Positions 1 to 11,122 of a DNA stretch of 64,000 nucleotides are shown here, piece after piece. The DNA lies in the NCBI GenBank assembly GCA_036346405.1, contig CM070553.1, positions 70,087,686-70,151,685 of the forward strand. The letters are read 5' to 3'. This stretch comes from Phyllostachys edulis. Its lineage: Eukaryota > Streptophyta > Magnoliopsida > Poales > Poaceae. Position numbers and translations under genes: made by a program. The notes beneath the pieces were generated by a model. That model was not told the origin of the DNA and made no database searches. It was given only the letters and a program-made list of their open reading frames with translations. Position 1 is the stretch's first letter; every line of letters starts with the position of its first letter.

Positions 1-2513
1 GACGGTCAAGATCTACCCCGGAGGTCATGAACGGCCGAGATGGCCTCGGGAGGTCCTAAGCGGAGATCTAACATCACAGCACCTCCAGGAGGTCCGACGG
101 CCACGATCGCAAGGGGAGGTCTTGGACGCCCAGATCTCCCGTGAGGAGGTCTGGACGCCCTGCACTCCAGCCGCGCCGCACGCTTCGGACATGGAATAAA
201 TGCGCGCGAGACACAAAGAGGTCCGCGGAGGTCTTAAATGAGCGCATCGGCGAGATTAAAGACATGCTAATGATTAAGAGGTTGAGCAAATGATTGGCGC
301 ATAAACGCAAAGTGGATCTTTGTCCTAAAACGACAACAATGGCCGCCGATCTTGTCCGACAAAGACCCGAGCTCAAAGATGTGGTCATCGCCGCGATCTG
401 AGACTCGCCGACACCCAAGGGTACCGTTGGGTCCGCAATAACCATGCGCACCCAATGGACCTCTCGACAAGCGGCGACGGTTTTGAACGCCGAGCCGAGA
501 GGACAACGAAGGCAAGCACGGCCAAAATCCGAAATGCAAAATGAAGCTCCGCGCGACATTCAAGCGTGTGCTCAAACAAAAGCTCCGCAGCAGCATACAT
601 GCGGGTGCCAGCAACTAAGGGACTAACAGGAGGAGTACCTGGAGGTCCCGAGGTGCTGAGGAGGTCGAGGAAGGAAGGACCGGTGCCGGGGAGGAAAGGT
701 GCTCTACGGCCAAAGCTCCAGCTCCAAGCTCCACTTTGTCCACCTCTGAAAATGCCCAAACTAATCAAGTTAGGACTTGCTCCCAGAGGGAAAGGCACAA
801 AAGAAGCTCAGAGAAAAGGAGGAGAAACTCCAGGGACCCTTGTCCACCGAGGAGCTTCAAGCTCCAGTAATGGCGGCCAAGGAGAGCTTCGGTGGTTTAG
901 AGCTCACAAGCACAGGGGTGCAAGCAAGGGAACAATGGTGTGTAACGGAAGCCAAAGAAACAGAGGGGGAGGTTTTATACCTAGGGCACAGGAGGTTGTG
1001 AACCACGGGTTAAGCTCATGGTGAGCTTGGCCCATGGGAGGTCCATGGAGTTGGACAAGATGGATAGGACAGAGTAGGTCAGGACAGGGCATGGGCTAGG
1101 GGCGGAAAAGCACTGACATGCATTTAATGCCCCTAGGCACAGAGCCGTTGGATGTGACAAGGCTCTGACTTTGCCCACTGCCATGGCTCGCACGCTACGC
1201 CTCAAGGTAGGAGAAGAACAGATCTCACATCCACCGTTGGATTACGTGGATGGGGAGGTCCTGCCCTCGGATTTTAAGTTTGAACCGTTATGTTTTAAGT
1301 GATCGAGGAGGTCCCACCACACGATTTGGAAAGGGAGGTCGTGGCCTCCGATTTCCATATCTAATCTTGCGCACGTGGAAAAAGGACAGAGGTCCTAGCC
1401 TTTGGATTTACATCCAAGGGCTCGCACTGAGGGGAGGACATAATGCGTGTGACTTAGAGAAAACGGGGAGGTCATGGCCTTTGGATTTAAATCCAAGGGC
1501 GCACAACCAAAGGGAGGTCTCTAGCTGCGCTGCAACAAGACAAGAGGTTATGGCCATCGATCAAGATCTAGTGGCGATGAGAGGGCGAGGAGGTCATGGC
1601 CGTGAGATTCATATCTACACCACGACCTCACGACGGGAGGTTTGGTGCGCTAGATTTTGAGGGAGGTCGTGGGGTGTTGGATCTCGATCCAACGGCCACG
1701 ACCTCAACAAGGTGGGAGGACCTCGCAGAGAGGTTTGCAGAGGAGGTCGTGGCCTTAGGATTGAATCCAACGGCCACGACCTCAAGTGAGTACAAAATGG
1801 AGGTCAAGGTGGTTTGAGCTCATGGGAGGTCGAGGCCATGGATTTTGATCCAAATGCCAAGACCTCGATGAGGCGGGAGGTCTGGCGGTATTGATCATGA
1901 GGGAGGTCGTGGCGGTTGGATGTTAATCCAACGGCTATGACCTGATCAAGGTGGATAGGAGGTCTGACGCGCTAAGGGAGGCGGTTGGGTTGGACCAGCT
2001 TTGCACAGCGGCTAGCCCAAGGAACAGTGTAGGCTTTTAAATTTAGTTTTTAATAGCTGAAACTTTGCAGAATTGTTTGGGGTAGCAATTCAACTCCAAA
2101 ATTCATGAAATTTTAACAGGAACTTGCTGACAATGAGATTAACCTTACATAAAACTTCCAGAGGTTATTATGCAACGCATTTTTCTCAGGAAATTCATTA
2201 AGGCTGTTCAATGATTTGTTTTGCCTCCAAAAATTACCAACCAAGTTTTACATCTTGTGATATTTTTCAGAGGGGTCCCACATCAGCTTTAGGACCAAGG
2301 AAAATATTTTCCAATTGTTTGGCACAAGATTTAAGATAATTGGAAAATGAATTTGACTTTTGGTCAACAAGAGCTTTGTGTTTTTGGATTACACAACTCT
2401 TGGACAAGAATTACATGAGAGATTAGGGGTTTTCAAGATGTGAGAAAAAGTTTTAATTTCTACACATATAATTATATTTGAACAAACCCTGTTTATACAG
2501 TTGGGATGTTACA
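1..2513 (-). repeat. 3' LTR of minus-strand gypsy element B (partial)
   Basis: Read on the minus strand this begins TGTAACATCCC at 2513, directly after a polypurine tract, which is the standard 3' LTR junction of Ty3/gypsy elements; it runs off the window at position 1. It aligns with the 5' LTR of the same element (8040-9200 matches about 1-1090) and with the LTRs at 15725-18908, 38018-43969, 54293-59425 and, inverted, 20012-25233. The U3 part (about 1230-2000) carries many GGAGGTC heptamers and palindromic cassettes. A minus-strand TATA box lies at 973-979. The AT-rich part 2030-2513 holds the LTR start. ORFs in this stretch are repeat sequence, not genes. Confidence 0.9.
973..979 (-). promoter_or_regulatory. 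LTR TATA box (element B, 3' copy)
   Basis: The plus strand reads TTTTATA, i.e. TATAAAA on the element strand. It sits about 35-60 bp downstream (minus sense) of a conserved dyad AAGCTCA-TGG-TGAGCTT at about 1011-1029. The same pair occurs in the other LTR copies of this family, so it is the likely U3/R promoter. Confidence 0.6.
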
Positions 2514-2551
2514 AAATCTCCCCCCCTCACAAAAATCTCGTCTCGAGATTT
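2514..2551 (-). promoter_or_regulatory. polypurine tract and adjacent dyad (element B)
   Basis: On the minus strand a G-rich run followed by AGATTT abuts the LTR start at 2513, which is the plus-strand primer site for reverse transcription. Just upstream lies a perfect inverted repeat, AAATCTCG-TCT-CGAGATTT at 2533-2551. The same arrangement is present in A, F and G. Confidence 0.8.
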
Positions 2552-2554
2552 GGC

Positions 2555-3413
2555 TCACTCGGTAAAGAAAGATGGATAGTCCGCACGCAGACGATCTTCT
2601 CTTTCCCAAGTAGCCTCATCCTCAGAATGGTTCGACCACTTGAACTTTAAGGAACTTGATGGTCTTATTCCTTGTCCTTCGCTCGGACTCATCGAGTATG
2701 CGAACAGGTGCTCGCGATAGGTCAAATCTTCCCGACATCGAGAGTTTCCAACGGAGCTTCCTCGCTTGGAACACGGAGGCACTTCTTAAGCCGGGACGGA
2801 TGGAAAACGCCATGTACCCCCTCAAGTGCAGCCGGCAACTCCAACTTATAGGCAACAGCTCCTTCTTCTCGATAACGCGTAGGGACCGACATATCGAGAG
2901 CCAACTTGCCCTTGACGCCTAAACATTGATGGCCCTTCAAAGGAGAGACTTTGAGATAAACAAGGTCATTAGGCTCAAAACGCAACTCACGCCGACGGCG
3001 ATCCGCATAGCTCTTTTGCTCGATTGAGCTGCGCGCAAACGCCACGAATAAGCCGGACTTGGCGCCGCCTCATTGATTGAGTCCGGCCAAAGAGAGGTCT
3101 TTCACCGGTCTCGACCCAGTTCAACGCGTCCTACACTTTCTCCCGTATAAGGCCTCGAAGGTGCCATGCCGAGACTAGCTCGAAAGTTGTTGTTATAAGA
3201 AAACTTCGGCGAATGGCAAGCATTTCTCCCAATGCTTCCCATAGAAAGAACACAGCACGAAGCATATCTTCCAAAACCCGGTTGACCTCTCGGCCCGACC
3301 ATCGGTTTAGGGTGAAATGCCGTGCTAAAGGTAAGACGGGTTCCCATAGCCTTTTGCGAGCTATGCGCAAATGAGAAGTGAGTAGAAAGCACGATCGTAA
3401 CGATCGTCTTCAA
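2555..3413 (-). pseudogene. integrase C-terminal part and chromodomain, element B (broken)
   Basis: Minus-strand fragments in several frames encode the end of a Ty3/gypsy integrase. At 3102-3413 is the core around AMGTRLTFSTAFHP and the following stretch with SYNN and LGMAP. At 2722-3045 is the linker with QKSYADRRRREL, NDLVYLKVSPLKG and VAYKLELPA. At 2555-2782 is the tail with EDLTYREH, NHSEDEATWE and YPSFF, which resembles the chromodomain-type tail of Tekay/Del chromoviruses. The intact relative is at 45982-47028. At least three frame changes separate the parts, so this cannot be translated as one protein. The upstream catalytic part is interrupted by the filler block at about 3420-3800. 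Confidence 0.85.
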
Positions 3414-3900
3414 GACACGTGCAAAATTACGATGCGGAATATGTAGAGATCCTTTGGAAAACCTACAAGGAGGTTATTTTTGATGATCGAGAGCTTGTTC
3501 TTGATTCGATGGTTGGTGGTGCATGGCCGTTGTTAGTTGGTGGAATGATTTGTCCGGTTAATTCCTAACAACTTGTCCAGTTAACTCCTGAGCGATTTAT
3601 TTGGTTAATTCCAAGAATAACGGGATCTCACCGCTAACTAGCTTTACGGAGTCATCCTCCGCAGCTAGCTATCTTAAAGGGACTAAGGTCGTTTTAGTTG
3701 GTGGAGCAATTTGTCCGTTACTCCACTAACAAACGAGACCTTGGTCGGTTAACTAGCTATACGGAGTCATCCCTCCGCAGCTAGTCTCTTACAAAGGATT
3801 ATGGCCGTTTAGGCCACGAAGGTTCGAGGCAACAACAGGTATGTGATGCCTTTAAAATGTAAAGGGACGAAATGTGCCACTTTAGTCAAACGATCGATGC
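3414..3900 (-). repeat. non-coding filler block inside the integrase region, element B
   Basis: This block does not encode pol sequence. It contains two imperfect copies of a segment with GTTAGTTGGTGGA, a CGGAGTCATCC...CCGCAGCTAG core and neighbouring CTAGCTAT. The same block, in the same place relative to integrase, occurs in element A (19621-20011 and 35517-35575), where element F inserted. It separates the integrase words for the N-terminal core (VIDRLTKVAHF-like, near 3880-3900) from the LYISRIV-like part near 3430. Origin unknown. Confidence 0.7.
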
Positions 3901-4560
3901 AACCCAGATGGCATCATTTTTCTTAGGGTTCGGGTAGACTAGTAGACCTTTTTGAAACCGGGGTGGTGCCGAGCACCGGATAAAAGAGTGAAATCAGGAT
4001 CACCAACAATGATAAAAGATGGAGATACAAGGAAATGAGGCGCTCCTGAATCGAATAAAATAATATCCGGGCAAGAGTTAGCGAGAAGCGTACCTAACAC
4101 GACGTCAGGTGCCTCCAGAGCTTCCTTGGCGGAGGTGGAGTTGACTTGACCATGAGCAACCTTCCGATCTTGATGCTTCACAAGGCAATTGTTGGCGTAG
4201 TGCTTTTTTTTTGTCACAATAGAAGCACGTGACCTCGGCTACATTGCGGAGGCCACCTTGCTAAGACGACGCCAAGACTTGGTTGACACACGGCTGCGGA
4301 GGACGAAGGATTGCTGCAATTTTCTTAGGACAATTATTCGCATAATAGCCCTTGAGGTTGCGTAAGAAATAAGTGACGGAGGCAATGGACAATTTCTGGT
4401 AGGTGGTTTTGTCGCAGCTTTGGACAAGCGTATACACTGGTCGTCAGAGTGTCCTTCCTCACCATAGCGATAGCAGATAGGAAGAACTCGCCACCCCTAA
4501 GGGCAGAGGGACCAAGATTCATAACATTTGCCGAGGCGGAGGCGCTTACGGTCGTGGTCT
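3901..4560 (-). pseudogene. gag zinc knuckles and protease, element B (degenerate, internally deleted)
   Basis: Minus strand 3939-4217 encodes a CCHC remnant (HYANNC) followed by EALEAPDVVLGTLLANSCPDI and the retroviral-type protease motif DSGAPH. About 4240-4560 carries further zinc-knuckle words in other frames (a GYYANNCPKK-like knuckle and YGEEGHSDDQC). The end nearest 3901 jumps from the protease/RT approach straight to integrase words, so reverse transcriptase and RNase H are missing. Element A shows the same deletion junction (35690-35800). Stops and frameshifts make this a pseudogene. Confidence 0.75.
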
Positions 4561-5488
4561 AGGCAGGGGAGCCAGGAGATCTTTATTCCACCAACAGACC
4601 TAGCCCACTTCTCGATCTGTCTAGACATCTAGCTACTAAGAGATTGGGTAGCACGAACCCGAAGACTAGAGGCTTAAAGAAAGCGAAAAGGAACGCCAAC
4701 GACTAGGGGAATGGAACATCACCCTAACCGAAAGCTAACAAAATAGACAGTACAGAGTTAATAATAGATTGGATGATAATAAATGTAAACTAAATGAAAC
4801 ATGCAGAATAAAAGAAGTTATAGGGAGCATAATAAAGGAGAAGCAAAAACAGCAAGGAAATGCACTTTAAAAGCTTCCAAAATGACTCCAAAACAGCAAG
4901 GAAGACATAAGATTAAAGGCCAACTTCCCAACACAACTAACTTGTATTGAATGAACGAGTAATTGGTTGAGAAGATAAAATTTCAGCACACCACTCCAAT
5001 TTCTAACACTACTCAAAAGCAAGGTAAAACCAAGAGAATAGGTGTTAGATACTTAGCTAACTAGTATCATGTCTTACCCTTTCATTCCCACAAGTTTTAG
5101 TTGATTAACCTCTCATTTTCTACCCTATTTAGAACCTTTGAGCTTGCTATCCGAAATTGACGCTTGCTGTCCAGATTTTGCATCCAAGCTTCCAAATAAA
5201 TTGGCCATTCCAAGCTTCAAAACCTTGTAAATGGGCAGCTAACACTTCAATTTGCCAAACTCATTGATTCCCCAAAGCCCAAGGTTATCGCTTAATTGGG
5301 TCTATCTTTTGAGAGGAGGAAAGGAAAACAACTTTTAAAACTCAATTAGAACAAGATGAGAGAAGAACACTAAGATGTAAGGAGTAAAAGAAGAGACTTT
5401 ACTTAAGCTTATAAACCATTTGATATTGTGAAAATAGGTTTTCCAAAATATCCTAATAACGACTAAGCTTGGGTTATTACGGTCAGAT
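4561..5488 (-). other. untranslated leader between PBS and gag, element B
   Basis: AT-rich non-coding stretch that corresponds to 37080-38000 in A and, inverted, 25251-25986 in F. Its position between PBS and gag makes it the element leader, where packaging signals would be expected. I see no ORF with family resemblance here. Confidence 0.7.
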
Positions 5489-5500
5489 GGCTCGATACCA
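5489..5500 (-). promoter_or_regulatory. primer-binding site, element B (one base missing)
   Basis: The minus strand reads TGGTATCGAGCC, the initiator-methionine tRNA site TGGTATCAGAGCC lacking one A. It lies a few bases inside the 5' LTR end at about 5507. Confidence 0.8.
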
Positions 5501-5506
5501 ACTTTT

Positions 5507-8500
5507 TAGAGCACCGGATTTATTAAGCTCATAATACTTAGTCATCCAATTGACCCTAGTATTATCAACCAAATAAACCAGTCTCGAGAGATGTATACTC
5601 CCGAATGCAAGATACATACCTCACAACAAAAGAATGTATCAATTCCATACAACACATAGTACATAAGCAACAAACCGAAGTTAATATAAATAAGGGATAG
5701 TTATTACAAAAGAGAGGCCGACCGCCAAATAACAACAAGTCTACAAGAATACACAATGAAGCAAAAAGTGCCATAAAGATGGCCCAAAATAAGAGCCAAC
5801 CAAAGGTGCCTTAGCCCACAAGGCAATGACCGGACCGCCAAGCTAGTCGCTCTCCCAACCACCGCAAGACAAATCATTAAAAGTAAAGCCCTTTGGGCTC
5901 TACCTCCTCTGCAACAAAGTTGTTAAGCAAAGCAAATGAGTACAAAAATGTACTCGCAAGACTGACGTGTGAGATAACAGAACTATAAATAGCTACATGC
6001 AAGCTTTATTTAAGTGGATGAGGCTTTGGACTCATTTTAGCATAAAGCAAGTTTCATTTGCAATAACATAATAGATTGAAGGCAATTTGGCAAAGCATTT
6101 TAATTGTTGAAATAACAACGAGATAATACATAATAACAACCATATGAACAACCTGGAAGTGACTAACCCAATAGCCACCACAACAATAGCATGAATTACC
6201 CATTCATACCAACCATGTCAAGTTTTAATTAAAGGTTGTAGTCTAGTTCTCACGGGGTGTATCCGAGCGTGTCCATAACCTAGGACGAGGCTATTCGAAT
6301 AGTTTTAACCCTGCAGGGGTGTACCAATGTACCCACACGTCATACCGCCTTTCCTTTAAGCACACTACCTTTGGTATGCCGGCACGGCTAAGTCCTACAA
6401 GACATTTCCAATGGACAGTGCTAATTTTGACCCGCACAACCCACGGGGATAAGGACCCAATGGACAGCCTAACCGGTCTGCCACTGCTCCATTCCCACAC
6501 CACACACACACACATTTTATCTTTAAAACACACCAACCGAGCGACCCCAATTAGCACCGCCCAAAGTACTTAGTCAAGAGAGGTCCCATATCCCCCTCGT
6601 GTGGTTAGCACACAAAAATTGCTCAGAACGGTGGCGCAAGTAACTCGGTCCTTAATGACTCAGGCATACTACCACATTCCAAAAACCACACCATCCCTCC
6701 AATATGCCCAAGTCCAAATCAAACTTTTATTTTCAGATTTTGACTTTACAAAATAACAAAGCACAAGTGCTGGACATAAAGGAGTAATAATTAGATTTGT
6801 GTGATCAAGACCATCGACTAAGTCGATGATCGCCCATAACTACCGAAAACTAAGCATGTCTAAGCCATTTAAATCGAAACTACTAAGTGATAAGAGCTCA
6901 TCCAACGAGTTCCCACCACAGCAAATAACCTAGGCTCATGGTAGTAGAGGATAAACAATTCCTACAGATTATGCAACTATAGGCTTGCTAGCTTATATTT
7001 TAACACAAAGTAGCATGCATACATACAAGTAAAACAATATATTAAGCTTTAAAGTAATGGGACAATGATGGAAATGATCAAACTGCTTGCCTTGTTGTTG
7101 CTGGTCAAATTGTTGCTGAGGATCACTCACGGAATCAATACACTGCCGGCACCTAATCGAAAAGACGAAAAGATTCGATAAGAACGATTTAAAACAACAA
7201 AGACAACACAGCAAACAAACTCCAAACACTCTGAATTTTCTACAGCAGCAAGAGGGTGATTTTAGGAATTTAGCAACAAGAACCAATTGATTTGGATTCT
7301 CAATGCAAAAGTTATGAGCAAAACAATTCTGCTCAGCCCTAAAAATACCAAACTGCACTATTCACTAATTTAATTATGAGGCAACATTTTCTAGAAAAGT
7401 GGTGATGCTGAGATTTTTACTGTAAAACCAGCACCTCATGAGATGAATAACACAATTGAGTTCATCTCATTTGGAGCTATATTGCACCTTCTACCATTTT
7501 TCAAAAACAAGAACTTGAACAAAATTATAATGCACCAGAACTCTTTTTGACAACAGCAACAGGCTCAAAACTAATTTTCATAGTGAGTTCGCTAATAGAG
7601 GAAGCCAACAAAGTTAGATTCACTCAAAACTAATCTACAGAGCATTAGTTATGTATTTTACAAGTTAAACACTATTTTGAGTGCACATTTAAAGCTAGTT
7701 TTGAAACCTATTTGCAAAACCATGTTCTGGAGCTGAACTGGGCTCATAACCATTTTTTTGATTGGAGCCCAGGTCAAGCCAGAATCAACAAAATTTGAAT
7801 GACCTCATTTGGATTTAAAACGAAAAAGATATGAAATTCTAAAGTTGTACCTTATTTCAGCTTATAATTAAGACTTCACAGGAATTTCCAAAACCCACAA
7901 AGACATGGGAGGACATAAGCGGCTCAGATCAACGCGGGGGAGGTCCTCAACGGTCGAGATCTTCCAAAGGAAGAGCTAAACTATCAAGATCTCCCCGAGG
8001 AAGATCTACATCGCCAGGACCTCACAGGGGACGTCCTGGACGGTCCAGATGTTCCAAGGGAGGTCCTTGATGGTTCAGATCGTCTGAGGGAGGACCTTGA
8101 TGGTCAAGATCTACCCCAGGAGGTCATGAACGGCTGAGATGGCCTCGGGAGGTCCTAAGCGAGATCTAACATCACAGACCTCCAGGAGGTCTGGACGGCC
8201 ACGATCGCAGGGGAGGTCTTGGACGCCCAGATCTCCCGGGAGGAGGTCTCGACGCCCTGCACCAGCCTGCACGCCGCCGGACATGGAATAAATGCGCGAG
8301 ACACAAAGAGGTCCACAGGGAGGTCTTAAATGCAGCGCACGGCGAGATTAAAGACATGCTAATGATTAAGAGGTTGAGCAAATGATTGGCGATTAAACGC
8401 GGTGGATCTTTGTCCTAAAACGACAACAATACGCCGATCTTGTCCGACAAAGACCCGAGCTCAAAGATGTGGTCATCGCCGCGATCTGCACTCGCCACGA

Positions 8501-9201
8501 CACCCAATGGTACCGTTGGTCCGCAATAACCATGCGCACCCAATGGACCTCCTCGACGGCAAGAACGTTTTGAACGCCGGGCGAGCCGAGAGGACAACGA
8601 AGGCAAGCACGGCCAAAATCCGAAATGCAAAATGAAGCTCAGCGCGACATTCAAGCGCAGTGCTCAAACAAAGCTCCGCAGAAGAAGATACATGCGGTGC
8701 CAAGAACTAAGGGACTAACAGGAGGAGTACCTGGAGGTCCCGAGGTGCTGAGGAGGTCGAGCAAGGAAGGACCGGTGCCAGGGAGGAAAGGTGCTCCACG
8801 GCCAAAGCTCTAGCTCCAAGCTCCACTTTGTCCACCTCTGAAAATGCCCAAACTAATCAAGTTAGGACTTGCTCCCAGAGGGAAAGGCACAAAAGAAGCT
8901 CAGAGAAAAGGAGGAGAAACTCCAGGGACCCTTGTCCACCGAGGAGCTTCAAGCTCCAGTAATGGCGGCCAAGGAGAGCTTCGGTGGTTTAGAGCTCACA
9001 AGCACAAGGGTGCAAGCAAGGGAACAATGGTGTGTAACGGAAGCCAAAGAAACAGAGGGGGAGGTTTTATACCTAGGGCACAGGATGTTGTGAACCACGG
9101 GTTAAGCTCATGGTGAGCTTGGCCCATGGGAGGTCCACGGGAGGTCCATGGAGTTGGACAAGATGGATAGGACAGAGTAGGTCAGGACAGGGCATGGGCT
9201 A
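5507..9201 (-). repeat. 5' LTR of element B, distal part, cut by element C
   Basis: It starts next to the PBS and runs rightward through the AT-rich R/U5-like part (5510-7900) into the GGAGGTC-rich U3 (7900-9201), where element C begins. 8040-9200 is nearly the same as 1-1090. A TATA box (minus) is at 9065-9071 and a conserved hairpin at 6812-6828. The LTR start is not seen: the remainder should lie beyond element C. The end reads GCTCTA instead of the GCTCACA of the solo LTR, so the terminal CA is mutated. Confidence 0.85.
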
Positions 9202-9830
9202 TGTAACGTCCCGTTTTCTTTTAAAGTCCTTGCCAAGTTTTCAAAATAAAAGTAACCATTTGGCTTTATTGAGAATCCAAAGCTTAACCTGAGATTTTTG
9301 AATCTGGAGAGTTCAATTGGAATTAATCAAACCTTAACTAAGCTCTTAGTTGGTGTTCCTTGCCGGTTGTAGCTCTCTGTTGTGTCTTTGCTGCTCTTGG
9401 GTTGCTGTGTCCCCGAGCCTCCCTGTGTGCCCTGGGATTGGTCTTCTCTTTTAACTTCCTTTGTTGGCTTGAATCTCTTTGAGACTCAGACCTCCCTTCT
9501 CTCTCTCATCTTTCCCCTCTGTTCGGACCCTCCCGTGTTTCGTGTTTTCTTGTTAAGAACCCGGCTCGGGTTGGTGTTTCTAACCTCTTTGGTCTCTTCA
9601 AGCCACGCTTGGCTTTGCTTCTTTGGACCTCCTCAGGACCTCTCCACGCCTCTCTCGGAACCTCTCGAGTTCTCTTGGGCCCTCGAGTTCCTCCGACCTC
9701 CCAAAGGCTGCCCTTTGGGACCTTTCTAGACCTCCTTGTGGCTATTTGGACCTCCCTTGTGTTCAAATAGACCTCCCTTTGTCCCTGCAGACCTTTACAG
9801 TGTCCTACTGACCTCTTCCGTGTCCTTTAA

Positions 9831-10020
9831 GACCTCCCTTGTTGAGATCTAGCCGCTCAGACCTCCCTTGTTGAGATCTAGCCGCTCAGACCTCCCTTGT
9901 TGAGATCTAGCCGCCGACCTCCCTTGTTGAGATCTAGCCGCTCGCACCTCCCCTTGTTGAGATCTAGCCGCTCAGACCTCCCTTGTTGAGATCTAGCCGC
10001 TCGACCTCCCTTGTTAGGAT
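9831..10020 (+). repeat. 29-bp tandem array in C LTR
   Basis: About seven head-to-tail copies of a roughly 29-bp unit beginning GACCTCCCTTGTTGAGATCT and continuing AGCCGCTCA, with small indels. The matching place in element D (50434-50693) carries a 60-bp higher-order version. Confidence 0.9.
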
Positions 10021-10476
10021 CTGGCCTTTAGGACCTCCTCTCTCGAGATCTTAGCCGTCTGTGTTCTCCTTTAGTGGGATCCAAAGGTCCAGACCTCCTC
10101 GTGCCCAAGACCTCCTTAGCGCTTGGACCCATCTTTGACTCTCGCGTCAGACGCTTGAGGCCTTGCTTTCTTAACCTTAGGACCATCCGATGTGGGTTGA
10201 TGGCCCGATCCTAAGGGCAAGTTAGCTTGGTCCGAACGTCCCTTTCCTCCTTGCCGTCCGATTTTAATTAGATGGCCTAGTCTCGCTGGTCTGCTCGCTG
10301 GTCCTAACGTTCCTTTCTTTCTCGACCGCCGATTCCAATCGAATCGGTTCCGCTTTGATGCTTGCTTTGTTTTGTTTCCGTGACCTCCTCTGGTTGTTTT
10401 GCAAAGACCTCCTCCTCGGCCCTTCTTTGGTCTTTTGTAAAGACCACCTCCTAATCTTGAATATCCTTGACCGTCA

Positions 10477-10740
10477 GACCTCCCGCACCCTTTGATCTCG
10501 ACCGTTGAGGTCCTCCCTTTGAGATCTTGACCGTTAGATCTCCTTTTGGAGATCTACTCGTCAGACCTCCTGCGCCCTTTGATCTGGACCGTTGAGGTCC
10601 TCCCTTGAGATCTTGACCGTTAGATCTCCCTTTTGGAGATCTACTCGTCAGACCTCCTGCGCCCTTTGATCTCGGACCGCTGAGGTCCTCCCTTGAAATC
10701 TTGACTCTTAGACCTCCCTTGTGCAGTCCGAGTGTCGTGG
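10477..10740 (+). repeat. 87-bp tandem array in C LTR
   Basis: Three copies with starts at 10477, 10564 and 10651, i.e. an 87-bp step. Each has GACCTCC, CCCTTTGATCT, GACCG(T/C)TGAGGTCCTCCC and GAGATCTTGACC words. Element D has the same array with a 92-bp step. Confidence 0.88.
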
Positions 10741-11114
10741 CCTCCTCGTTGTGAGCTTTGAGGACCTTCCAGACCTCTTCTTGAGTCCTTGACCTCCTGT
10801 CCAGACCTCCCTTTGAGTGTCTTGGACCTCTTGCCCAGACCTCGTGGTGGTCTTTGGCGAATGACCTTTTTTGGTGGGGCCACCACTTTGACCCGATGGT
10901 GCACCCTTTTGATCGGCCCCACTTGCCACCCCTCTTCACCTTGTAATTATTGCTTTGCTCGAGAACTCAGTGCGATTTAATAGGTGTCGGGTCACATTAA
11001 ATGCAATCCCATCTAAGGTACTTTATTTCAATTCTTTTGGGCAAGCCCCGCCTAAGTAGTCCCGATTGCCAACACGTCTCTGGGTTTCCTTGTGGTGCAC
11101 ACCACCAACCCCGC

Positions 11115-11122
11115 TATATTTA
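11115..11122 (+). promoter_or_regulatory. candidate TATA box of C LTR
   Basis: TATATTTA in a GC-richer context (CCCCGC before, GCCCGGGAGGG after), about 1.9 kb into the LTR. The matching region is missing from the D LTR. Confidence 0.45.

Noticed and set aside
1..1250. ORFs of 60-160 codons in the first LTR that recur at 8170-9110 and 56000-56560
   Set aside because: Shared by LTR copies in both sense and antisense with frameshifts; they follow the repeat, not a gene.
6993..7358. Recurrent sense-strand ORF starting MQFGIFRAEQNCFAHNFC in several LTRs (also 23385-23615, 33761-33991, 39647-39853)
   Set aside because: It recurs because the LTR is repeated. Its 3' part diverges in frame and length, it is broken in the solo LTR, and it shows no protein family features; I treat it as non-coding LTR sequence.
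10451..10939. 162-codon antisense ORF in C LTR with repeated basic motifs
   Set aside because: It lies over the 87-bp tandem array, antisense to the element; no independent support.
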